This document shows positions 34,765 through 45,422 of a stretch of DNA of 64,000 nt, piece after piece (within the stretch, counting starts at the first letter, position 1; each line of letters begins with the position of its first letter). The notes under the pieces were generated by a model. The model made no database searches. It saw only the letters and a program-made list of their open reading frames with translations, and was not told the origin of the DNA. A program made the position numbers and the translations under genes. This DNA is from Limnoperna fortunei (lineage: Eukaryota; Mollusca; Bivalvia; Mytilida; Modiolidae). The stretch spans positions 71,338,993 to 71,402,992 of the forward strand of contig OX104115.1 in the NCBI GenBank assembly GCA_944474755.1. The letters run 5' to 3'.

Positions 34765-35360
34765 TTATTACAGCAATTTTGTAACAAAGTGCATGTTTTC
34801 TTCACTCGACACATAATTACGCAGGGGCCTCGGTGGCCCAGTGGTCAAGGTAGTTCGTCTACTATTGATCACGTGGTCTGTCAACACTGAGATTGCGGGT
34901 TCGATTCGCACTGCAGGCAGGGTGTACTCGACTCCAATCTTAATTGACAAGGATTGCCAGTTTTCCTACCGCAGGTCGGGGGTTTTCTCTGGCTACTCCG
35001 GCTTCCTCCCCCAATAAAAACTGGACGCCATGATATAGCTGAAAAATTGCTGAAAGTGGCGTTAAACACCATCAAACAAACAAAAAACATAATTATGCAT
35101 TGTAGGAACTCACTCAATGTTCATTATTTTATCAATTTTTGTTTAATACAGCAATTTTGTAACAAAGTGCATGTTTTCTTCACTCGACACATAATTACGC
35201 ATTGTAGGAACTCGCTCAATGTTCATTATTTTATCAATTTTTGTTTAATACAGCAATTTTGTAACAAAGTGCATGTTTTCTTCACTCGACACATAATTAC
35301 GCATTGTAGGAACTCACTCAATGTTCATTATTTTATCAATTTTTGCCAAAAGTTAGTTTT
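34765..35360 (+). repeat. ~122-bp tandem triplication
   Basis: The segment TACAGCAATTTTGTAACAAA...CACATAATTACGCATTGTAGG...TTCATTATTTTATCAATTTT occurs three times here (one copy split by the SINE) but once in B1 (26015-26115). Confidence 0.85.
34824..35086 (+). mobile_element. tRNA-derived SINE, copy 4
   Basis: Same family as the three minus-strand copies. Head GGGGCCTCGGTGGCCCAGTG, box B GGTTCGATTCGCAC, core CTACTCCGGCTTCCTCCCCC, tail CATCAAACAAACAAA. Target duplication ACATAATTACGCA (34811-34823) and ACATAATTATGCA (35087-35099), one mismatch. The empty site is visible in the neighbouring repeat copies (35190, 35290). Confidence 0.93.
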
Positions 35361-37000
35361 TTATATTACAAAAAGTACATTTAGTATGTACTTAAAATTT
35401 GAAATTAGTGTTTAAGCCATTTTGAAATGTCCATCATTGAAAAATTTTAAGTCTCATATGATTACCCCTTTCTAAGCCAAAAAGTACTAATATCTTGATA
35501 CATATTAATTCTTAATTGTTTTTTTTTCACTCGACAAGGCTTATCAGGTCCATATCAAATGAGCTCGAAGATATAAGATACTCTCTAGATACTGGTTATG
35601 TGTTACGTTTTATATATTGTAACACTTCTTAGTGTCTGGACAGGTCTGATTAATTGCAGCAAAGATGTGTATTTTTTTTATCGTGATGTATGTTTTCCTT
35701 AATATTCATGAGCTTTGGTCAGTGATGTACGATTGGTCAAAAAGCTAGGCAGATTCTTCGCACACGACATATGACCATGATAACTATATTATCTCTAACC
35801 GTTTTCAAGTTTTAACCAAAAAACCGATTAACCCAAACACGTCAAGGACTGTAACTCGAAAACAGTTCATCGCACAGCTTCGGGTCAAATGTACCAAATG
35901 AAGGTCTCAACAAAATTTAGCCGATACGTGTCAAGGGCCATAACCTGGAAAACGGTTCGTCGCACAGTTTTCGACACTATATATCAAACGTAGATCTCGG
36001 TGAGAGGAACATTTTTCTGATATATTGTCTGCTTCAATTTTTTTATGGTTTTTGAGTTATTTGGAAAACGAAATTTAGCCGAAACCTGTCAAGGGCCATA
36101 ACCTCGAAAACGGTTTGTTGCACAGTTTTCAACTATATATATCAAATGTAGATCTCAATGAGAAAAACATTTTTCTGATATATTGTTTGCTTCAATTTTT
36201 TATGGTTTTTGAGTTATATTGAAAACAAAATTTAGCCGAAACCTATCAAGGGCCATAACTCTTAAACGGTTTGTCGAACAGTTTTCAACTATTTATATCA
36301 AATGTAGATCTCAATGAGAGAAACATTTTTCTGATATATTGTTTGCTTCAATATTTTGTGGTTTTTGAGTTATATTGAAAACAAAATTTAGCCAAAACCT
36401 GTCAAGGGCAATAACTCCTAAACGGTTCATTGAACAATTTTTGACATAAAAGACCAAATGTAGGTCTCAATGAGAGGAGTATTTTTCCAATTTATTGTCT
36501 GCTTCTATCTTTTACAGTTTTCGAGTTGTTATGATAACAAGATTGGAGGCCTAAGGTCGAGGTCATATCTGAACTTTGACCTTGAGATTTTCTTTAAGGT
36601 AATATCACAGAACAACAAATGGTGAAGACCCAAGGTGTTTTCGACTTCCGGTTTGTGAGTTTAGGTGATGACCGGAGTGATTGAAACATTCAAGGTATAC
36701 CGCTCGCCTTCGCTCGACAAAATTTTTTGGCCAAATTATGGCACAAAGTTGTCTCAAAAGTTCCTTAACATTTCTCACTTTTCAGTTTTTCTCTAAATTT
36801 TATAGTTTCTGAGTTTATCTGCTAACAAGGGTTTTCGTGTTGGGGCAGATAACTCTGTTACTAAAAATAGATCGGTCTAAAAGCATGAGCCATGTCATCT
36901 CCGGATATGACCGATTGATGTTACCAAGTATCGGAATGATACGTCCAGACACTTTTTGGCAAACCTCCGCGGAAGAAGAAAAATAATAATAATAAAAGTT

Positions 37001-38055
37001 CATTTGTTCTGAGAACAAATGAGAAGGTCTTTCCCACTGTTCCTCTTAAGTAAGAAAAGTTAGGTGATGCTATGAGATTTTTGTGTCTTGTTATAGCACA
37101 AAATGTCACTTCCAGTCATAAAAATGAATTATTTGAGTAAAGAAAGTGGTCCCGAACCAAAAAATATATGGTTGTTAAGGACTTTCATTCGGTTGCTATG
37201 GACAAAAGGCCACTTCCGGTCATGAAATGACATATTTCAGTAAAGTACATCATTCTGATTCTAAAAATATATGGTTGCTAAGGACTTTTTATAACGGTCA
37301 CCTTGTTGCTAGGGTATGACCTTGACCTATGACCTTTGATCTTTGGCTCAAATTGAAGCTCTTTTCCTACTGATCATGTTTAAAATATATGTTTACTATA
37401 TTATCTCTAACCGTTTTCAAGTTTTAACCAAAAAACCGATTAACCGAAACGCGTCAAGGGCAGTAACTCAAAAATGGTCCATCGCACAGCTTTCAGTCAA
37501 ATGTACCAAATGAAGGCCTCAATAAGTGGAGTATTTTTCCCATTTATTGTCTGCTTCTATCTTTTATGGTTTGCGAGATATAGTGCTAACAAGACCTATG
37601 GTGACCTTTGACCTTGACTTTTGACCTTTGACCTTGACATTTTTAAATGTAACATATGTCACTTAGGATCAATGGTGGTGGTCCCAAGTCTCTAGGACTT
37701 ACGGTTTTTGAGAAAAAAATTTTGATGCGTTGCGACATTTTTCAGGTCAAAAACGCGTAAACAGGAAGTCGATTGGAAAAAAAAATTTGCATGACAAATC
37801 ATCGCCATAGGACCAGCGACATTTTGTACACTTCAGATTTTAAGAATCGGTTACGGTTTCTGAGTTTATCTGCTAACAAGGGTTTTCGTGTTGGGGCAGA
37901 TAACTCTGTTACTAAAAATAGATCGGTCTAAAAGCATGAGCCATGTCATCTCCGGATATGACCGATTGATGTTACCAAGTATCGAAATGATACGTCCAGA
38001 CACTTTTTGGCAAACCTCCGCGGAAGAAGAAAAATAATAATAATAATAATAATAA
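37001..38055 (+). repeat. train unit A7 (family A)
   Basis: Palindrome at 37001 and standard A body. It ends CTCCGCGGAAGAAGAAAAAT followed by AAT repeats to about 38055, where minis begin. Confidence 0.85.
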
Positions 38056-38219
38056 TCATAAGAAAGACAAGAAGGTCTTTCCCTTGGAAAGGGGGAAAGA
38101 CCTTAATAATCATAAGAAAGACAAGAAGGTCTTTCCCTTGGAAAAGGGGAAAGACCTTAATAATAATCATAAGAAATACAAGAAGGTCTTTCCCTTTGAA
38201 AGGGGGAAAGACCTTAATT
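38052..38219 (+). repeat. three mini hairpin units (A-type)
   Basis: Units AATCATAAGAAAGACAAG-AAGGTCTTTCCCTTGGAAAG-GGGGAAAGACCTTAAT, three copies with small loop and lead changes (AAGAAATACAAG in the third). Confidence 0.88.
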
Positions 38220-38226
38220 AAAATGC

Positions 38227-39270
38227 CATTTGTTCTGAGAACAAATGAGAAGGTCTTTCCCACTGTTCCTCTAAAGCTAGAAAAGTTAGGTAATGCTATG
38301 GGATTTTGTGTATTGCTGTAGCACAAAATGTCACTTCCAGTCATAAAAATGAATTATTTGAGTAAAGAAAGTGTTCCCGAGCCAAAAAATATATGGTTGT
38401 TAAGGACTTTCATTCGGTTGCTAGGGACAAAAGACCACTTCCGGTCATGAAATAACATATTTCAGTAAAGTACATCATTCTGATTCTAAAAATATATAGT
38501 TGCTAAGGACTTTTTATAACGGTCACCTTGTTGCTAGGGTATGACCTTGACCTATGACCTTTGACCTTTGGCTCAAATTGAAGCTCTTTTCCTACTGATC
38601 ATGTTTAACCTATATGTTTACTATATTATCTCTAACCGTTTTCAAGTTTTAACCAAAAAACCGATTAACCGAAACGCGTCAAGGGCAGTAACTCAAAAAT
38701 GGTCCATCGCACAGCTTTCTTTCAAATGTACCAAATGAAGGTCTCAATAAGTGGAGTATTTTTCCCATTTATTGTCTGCTTCTATCTTTTATGGTTTGCG
38801 AGATATAGTGCTAACAAGACCTATGGTGACCTTTGACCTTGACTTTTGACCTTTGACCTTGACATTTTTAAATGTAACATATGTCACTTAGGATCAATGG
38901 TGGTGGACCCAAGTCTCTAGGACTTACGGTTTTTGAGAAAAAAATTTTGACGCGTTGCGACATTTTTCAGGTCAAAAACGCGTAAACAGGAAGTCGATTG
39001 GAAAAAAAAATTTGCATGACAAATCATCGCCATAGGACCAGCGACATTTTGTACACTTCAGATTTTAAGAATCGGTTACGGTTTCTGAGTTTATCTGCTA
39101 ACAAGGGTTTTCGTGTTGGGGCAGATAACTCTGTTACTAAAAATAGATCGGTCTAAAAGCATGAGACATGTCATCTCCGGATATGACCGATTGATGTTAC
39201 CAAGTATCGAAATGATACGTCCAGACACTTTTTGGCAAACCTCCGCGGAAGAAGAAAAATAATAATAATT
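38227..39270 (+). repeat. train unit A8 (family A)
   Basis: Palindrome at 38227, standard body, right end at 39240-39270. Confidence 0.85.
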
Positions 39271-39277
39271 AAAATGC

Positions 39278-40360
39278 CATTTGTTCTGAGAACAAATGAG
39301 AAGGTCTTTCCCACTGTTCCTCTTAAGTAAGAAAAGTTAGGTGATGCTATGGGATTTTGTGTCTTGCTATAGCACAAAATGTCACTTCCAGTCATAAAAA
39401 TGAATTATTTGAGTAAAGAAAGTGGTCCCGAGCCAAAAAATATATGGTTGTTAAGGACTTTCATTCGGTTGCTAGGGACAAAAGGCCACTTCCGGTCATG
39501 AAATGACATATTTCTGTAAAGAACATCATTCTGATTCTAAAAATTTATAGTTGCTAAGGACTTTTTATAACGGTCACCTTGTTGCTAGGGTATGACCTTG
39601 ACCTATGACCTTTGACCTTTGGCACAAATTGAAGCTCTTTTTCTACTGATCATGTTTAACCTATATGTTTACTATATTATCTCTAACCGTTTTCAAGTTT
39701 TAACCAAAAAACCGCTATACCGAAACACGTCAAGGGCAGTAACTCAAAAATGGTCCATCGCACAGCTTTCGGTCAAATGTACCAAATGAAGGTCTCAATA
39801 AGTGGAGTATTTTTTCCATTTATTGTCTGCTTCTATCTTTTATGGTTTGCGAGATATAGTGCTAACAAGACCTATGGTGACCTTTGACCTTGACTTTTGA
39901 CCTTTGACCTTGACTTTTGACCTTTGACCTTGACTTTTGACCTTTGACCTTGACATTTTTAAATGTAACATATGTCACTTACGATCAATGGTGGTGGTCC
40001 CAAGTCTCTTGGACTTACGGTTTTTGAGAAAAAAATTTTTACGCGTTGCAACATTTTTCAGGTCAAAAACGCGTAAACAGGAAGTCGATTGGAAAAAAAA
40101 ATTTGCATGACAAATCATCGCCATAGGACCAGCGACATTTTGTACACTTCAGATTTTAAGAATCGGTTACGGTTTCTGAGTTTATCTGCTAACAAGGGTT
40201 TTCGTGTTGGGGCAGATAACTCTGTTACTAAAAATAGATCGGTCTAAAAGCATGAGCCATGTCATCTCCGGATATGACCGATTGATGTTACCAAGTATCG
40301 AAATGATACGTCCAGACACTTTTTGGCAAACCTCCGCGGAAGAAGAAAAATAATAATAAT
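39278..40360 (+). repeat. train unit A9 (family A, expanded TGACCTTT block)
   Basis: Standard A unit, except that TTGACTTTTGACCTTTGACC is present in three extra tandem copies at 39887-39953, a 20-base period expansion. Confidence 0.87.
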
Positions 40361-40368
40361 TAAAATGC

Positions 40369-41409
40369 CATTTGTTCTGAGAACAAATGAGAAGGTCTTT
40401 CCCACTGTTCCTCTAAAGTGAGAAAATTTATGTGATGCTTTGGGATTTTGTGTCTTGCTAAGCACAAAATGTCACTTCCAGTCATAAAAATGAGTTATTT
40501 GACAATAGAAAGTGGTCCCGAGCCAAAAAATATATGGTTGTTAAGGACTTTCATTCGGTTGCTAGGGACAAAATGGCACTTCCGGTCATGATATGACATA
40601 TTTCAGTAATGTACATCATTCTGATTCTAAAAATATATGGTTGCTAAGGACTTTTTTTAACAGTCACCTTGTTGCCATGGTATGACCTTGACCTATGACT
40701 TTTGACCTTTGGCTCAAATTGAAGCTCTTTTCATACTGATCACTTTAAACCTATATGTTTACTATATTATCTGTAACCGTTTTCAAGTTTTAACCAAAAA
40801 ACCGATTAACCGAAACGCGTCAAGGGCAGTAACTCGAAAATGGTTCATCGCACAGCTTTCGGTCAAATGTACCAAATGAAGGTCTTGAGAAGAGGAGTAT
40901 TTTTCCCATTTATTGTCTGCTTCTATCTTTTATGGTTTGTGAGATATAGTGCTAACAAGACCTATGGTGACCTTTGACCTTGACTTTTGACCTTTGACCT
41001 TGACATTTTTAAATGTAACATATGTCACTTAGGATCAATGGCGGTGGTCCCAAGTCTCTAGGACTTACGGTTTTTGAGAAAAAAATTTTGACGCGTTGCG
41101 ACATTTTTCAGGTCAAAAACGCGTAAACAGGAAGTCGATTGGAAAAAAAAATTTTGCATGACAAATCATCGCCATAACTCCAGCGACATTTTGTACACTT
41201 CAGATTTTAAGAATCGGTTACGGTTTCTGAGTTTATCTGCTAACAAGGGTTTTCGTGTTGGGGCAGATAACTCTGTTACTAAAAATAGATCGGTCTAAAA
41301 GCATGAGCCATGTCATCTCCGGATATGACCGATTGATGTTACCAAGTATCGAAATGATACGTCCAGACACTTTTTGGCAAACCTCCGCGGAAGAAGAAAA
41401 ATAATAATT
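40369..41409 (+). repeat. train unit A10 (family A)
   Basis: Palindrome at 40369, standard body, right end about 41385-41409. Confidence 0.85.
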
Positions 41410-41417
41410 AAAAAGTT

Positions 41418-42463
41418 CATTTGTTCTGAGAACAAATGAGAAGGTCTTTCCCACTGTTCCTCTGAAGTAAGAAAAGTTAGTTGATGCTATGGGATTTTGT
41501 GTCTTGCTATAGCACAAAATGTCACTTCCAGTCATAAAAATTAGTTATTTGAGTAAAGAAAGTGGTCCCAAACCAAAAAATATATGGGTTGTTAAGGACT
41601 TTCATTCGGTTGCTAGGGACAAAAGGCCACTTCCGGTCATGAAATGACATATTTCAGTAAAGAACATCATTCTGATTCTAAAAATATATAGTTGCTAAGG
41701 ACTTTTTATAACGGTCACCTTGTTGCTAGGGTATGACCTTGACCTATGACCTTTGATCTTTGGCTCAAATTGAAGCTCTTTTCCTACTGATCATGTTTAA
41801 CCTATATGTTTACTATATTATCTCTAACCGTTTTCAAGTTTTAACCAAAAAACCGATTAACCGAAACGCGTCAAGGGCAGTAACTCAAAAATGGTCCATC
41901 GCACAGCTTTCGGTCAAATGTACCAAATGAAGGTCTCAATAAGTGGAGTATTTTTCCCATTTATTGTCTGCTTCTATCTTTTATGGTTTGCGAGATATAG
42001 TGCTAACAAGACCTATGGTGACCTTTGACCTTGACTTTTGACCTTTGACCTTGACATTTTTAAATGTAACATATGTCACTTAGGATCAATGGTGGTGGTC
42101 CCAAGTCTCTAGGACTTACGGTTTTTGAGGAAAAAATTTTGACGCGTTGCGACATTTTTCAGGTCAAAAACGCGTAAACAGGAAGTCGATTGGAAAAAAA
42201 AAATTTGCATGACAAATCATCGCCATAGGACCAGCGACATTTTGTACACTTCAGATTTTAAGAATCGGTTACGGTTTCTGAGTTTATCTGCTAACAAGGG
42301 TTTTCGTGTTGGGGCAGATAACTCTGTTACTAAAAATAGATCGGTCTAAAAGCATGAGCCATGTCATCTCCGGATATGACCGATTGATGTTACCAAGTAT
42401 CGAAATGATACGTCCAGACACTTTTTGGCAAACCTCCGCGGAAGAAGAAAAATAATAATAATA
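41418..42463 (+). repeat. train unit A11 (family A)
   Basis: Palindrome at 41418, standard body, right end CTCCGCGGAAGAAGAAAAAT with AATAATAATAAT, after which C1 begins within seven bases. Confidence 0.85.
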
Positions 42464-42469
42464 AAAGGA

Positions 42470-43853
42470 CATTTGTTCTGTAGAACAAATGCACGGGAAG
42501 GTCTTTCCCTGGCTTTCGTTTCTATAGGAAAAACTGGCGTTAAACGTTAAACAAGAGGCCCCAGAGGGTGAAAATCTATCATTTTACATCGTAATATACC
42601 GGTATACACCCCCCCCCCCCTTTCGGGGTTTCTATTCCATTGTTTCTAGAACGTTCTAATTACAAAATTGAAGAAAAAAAAAGGGCCCGGCCCCTCCACC
42701 CCAGGGCCAGCATGATATATTGTTTTTGACATGCTGTCCCTGGGTGGAGAGTTGGGCCCTTTTTGGGTTCATAGTTTTATATGCAACTATGGTTATATAA
42801 AAACCGGGAACCAGTTTTTTTTGTTTATTTGTTTGTTTGTTTACTTTTCTGTTTTTAACTATATGTTTGGTATTTTAATGACTTTTCTTGACTTGTAGGG
42901 GAAGAGAAAGAGATTTATGGTAAAAGGCAAAGAACAGAACTGGCTGGAGTCACGTGACATTGTTATATAATATCACGGAGATAGTTTTATTTTATCATTC
43001 TAGGGAGTTACGATGGTCTAAACGGACCTATATATGACATGATGCACGATCTGTAATCTCAGTGATTGTTTATTTCAGGACGACACGGATTAATATCAAC
43101 GGACCATGCCGACAATTAATAAAAGACTTTTTTATTTTATTTTAGTGGAATTTTACACTGTAAAATAATTACACGAGGCACGTAGCAGACGATGGAATAC
43201 ACAAAAAAGTGACGTCGGAAATTGTTTCAATTTGTTATTGTTTCAGGTAAAATGCAGTTCGGACAGTTAGAACAACTGGTTGACACACGATTTACACGGT
43301 CATTCACTGACGATGGCTGAAACGGACATCACGACAGACGAAATTTACGTGGCTGGGGGGAGGGGTGGTCACGTGTTTCAACGTGGGATTTTAAGGATTT
43401 ATTGACTCGCACACCTTACGGGGGGACATTTTTAGACTGAAATCGACATTCTAAAGCGAATGGCGAGGGTTTCAAACAGCTGGGATGCATCGTTTTTCGG
43501 GAAATTACGATTTTTACATAAAAAGTGGTGTTGGACTTGCACGACTGGTAACTTTTTACTGGTTGCGCCCAGCGATTTTCTACCTATCGACAATTCGAGG
43601 ACATCGATCGCAGATGCAATCGGCGTCCATTTTATTGTACCATTTTGTGTGCCTTAGGAGGAGATGTGATAACAACGTTTTCATGGGGGGTCCCTGCCAC
43701 GCCCTCATTTTTGACGGGGCATGCTAACAGGGTGAATGGGAGAAAGCCCACGGGGTATCCATCACACCGCCAAATTTTCAGCTCGATCGGATAAGAAACT
43801 TTTTGGCAGCACTAAATTGAATTTTAGATCGGAAGAAAAGTAATAATAATAAT
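42470..43853 (+). repeat. train unit C1 (family C, isolated copy)
   Basis: The left palindrome CATTTGTTCT-GT-AGAACAAATG (42470-42491) is followed by CACGGGAAGGTCTTTCCC. The body carries a C12 run, a GC-rich hairpin (42683-42765), TGGTTATATAAAAACCGGG (TATA-like), and GTCACGTGACATTG. The right end is AACTTTTTGGCAGCAC...GATCGGAAGAAAAG(TAA)n. Two overlapping short frames (43460-43657, 43485-43727) exist in all C units but show no domain or signal. Confidence 0.87.
42683..42765. repeat. GC-rich stem-loop within family C
   Basis: GGGCCCGGCCCCTCCACCCC...AGGGCCAGCATG pairs with CATGCTGTCCCTGGGTGGAG...GGGCCC around an AT-rich loop ATATATTGTTTTTGA. The stem is about 33 base pairs with a few bulges. 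The same structure recurs in every C unit, and its left arm survives in B1 (24755) and B2. Confidence 0.85.
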
Positions 43854-43860
43854 ATAAGTT

Positions 43861-45307
43861 CATTGGTTCTACCGAACAAATGAGAGGCTTTCCACTTATC
43901 GCAAAAATGACCTTGACATTGACTTTGGTTTATGGAAATTGACTTTTATTTTCAAAATTAACACACGAAAGAAAAACCATTCGGCTATCTTTCGAAATAA
44001 AAAAGGTAAAAAAATAGGACGTTAATTGACATAAATGTTCTTGATCAGCAACTTTTTGATATTTGCATACTTAATGCTTTAAAAACAAAGCATTTATTAA
44101 GATTTACCATTTAATTTACACGAAAAAGCAGAATTTCCGAAAAATATGTTTTGACCTTGACTTCTGTCAATATGACCTTGACCATGCTGAGGGTCAATAA
44201 AGGACAAACAGTGCAGATCTTATGTCAATATGTCGTATAATTATGAAGAAATGACTATTTATCATAAATACCAAAATTTATAAGATGACCTTGACCTTTG
44301 ACCTTGTTTCTATTTTCAAGGTCAAGGGTCATACTGGTCTATAGTGAAGACCCAATGCCTCTACTATCAATAGTTGATAAGTAATTAATGAAAACCTAAT
44401 TATCAATGGTAGTAATGGGGATAACTCCTATAAGATGAAGTCGGATCCTTTCCCTCCAAATGTAAAAAAGTTGCGCCTTAATGAGACCAACATTTTATCC
44501 ATTATAACTTATAGCTTATCTTTTACCGTTTCAATGCAATAGCGATGACAAGACAATGTCAAAATTTCAAACGTGACCTTGACCTTTGACCTTGTGTCCA
44601 TTTTCAAGGTCAAGGTCAATGATGACCAGTGATATAAGGTTTCATATAAATATCTGTTATAGTAACTGAGATATGGTGATATAATGTAATTCACAATATA
44701 TTTTATTGGTCTGGGGGAGATAACTCTTATAAAAATGTCAAATAAAAAAAGTGACGATTCAAGATCTTAATATGATACACATTTTGGTAAAGGTTTCAGT
44801 TCTCTATCTATTATAGTAAAGGAGGAGATCTGCACACAACAAAGGGTCAAAAATTAGAACATGACCTTGACCTTTGACCTTGTGACCTTTTTCAAGGTCA
44901 AGGTCAATGATGACCAACTGTGAAATATCTAGTCTCTATCACCTCTGGTTCATGAGTTACAATGCTACAAAATGTACTTCCAATAAATAAGGGGAAATAA
45001 CTCCTGCAAGGAGTCGTCAAAATACTTTGCGCGATATAAAACAAATTGTCGCGATCAATAGCTGACCATTTTGCAAAAAGTTTTATTGTGAAATCTTTTA
45101 CGGTTTCATAGTTTATCTGCACACAAGCTTTTCTGTAACAGGGGAGATAACTCCGTAAAGAACAAGTGTTCGGTGAGCCAGGGTTAACTGCGAAAGCGTA
45201 ATGTCTCATACATCCATAGTACAAAATGTCTTTACGACATGTCGCGAAACAAAATTTATAATGGGAAAAGAAAACTTGGCGGAAAAAAAAGAATAATAAT
45301 AATAATA
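43861..45307 (+). repeat. train unit D'2 (family D variant)
   Basis: Begins CATTGGTTCTACCGAACAAA like D'1 and is collinear with it. It contains the TGACCTTGACCTTTGACC hairpins at 44285, 44576 and 44862, and ends CTTGGCGGAAAAAAAAGAAT with AAT repeats. Confidence 0.82.
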
Positions 45308-45415
45308 AACAGACAAATAACAGGAAGGCTTTCCACTCGGAAAGTGGAAAGCCTTAATAAGAAACAGACTAATAACAATAAGGCATTCCACTCGGAAGTG
45401 GAAAGCCTTAATAAT
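45302..45415 (+). repeat. two mini hairpin units (D-type)
   Basis: ACAGGAAGGCTTTCCACTCG-GAAAGTGGAAAGCCTTAATA, then a second copy with one mismatch and a one-base deletion in the stem (AAGGCATTCCACTCGGAAGT). Confidence 0.85.
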
Positions 45416-45422
45416 ATAGGTT

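Larger units (their letters stand above)
32660..36994 (+). repeat. train unit B2 (family B with three later insertions/expansions)
   Basis: Collinear with B1 from the palindrome (32660) onward. It is longer because of a foldback element (33686-34328), a SINE (34824-35086) and a triplicated ~122-base segment (34775-35350). From 35900 it has about four ~155-base subrepeats, then a stretch (GGTCATATCTGAACTTTGAC, 36560) not seen in B1, and the family A right end. Confidence 0.8.

Noticed and set aside
38052..38219. Regular short repeats as a CRISPR array
   Set aside because: There are only one to three copies, no unique spacers, the context is a eukaryotic repeat, and AAT tails link the units.
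18570..42463. Canonical Helitrons
   Set aside because: No TC start or CTRR end was seen at unit borders on either strand, and no Rep/helicase. A Helentron-like origin is kept only as an alternative.
43460..43727. Two overlapping frames of 65 and 80 codons, repeated identically in every C unit
   Set aside because: Their identity follows from the recent amplification of the whole unit, they overlap each other, and no domain, signal or codon bias was seen. They are not reported as genes.
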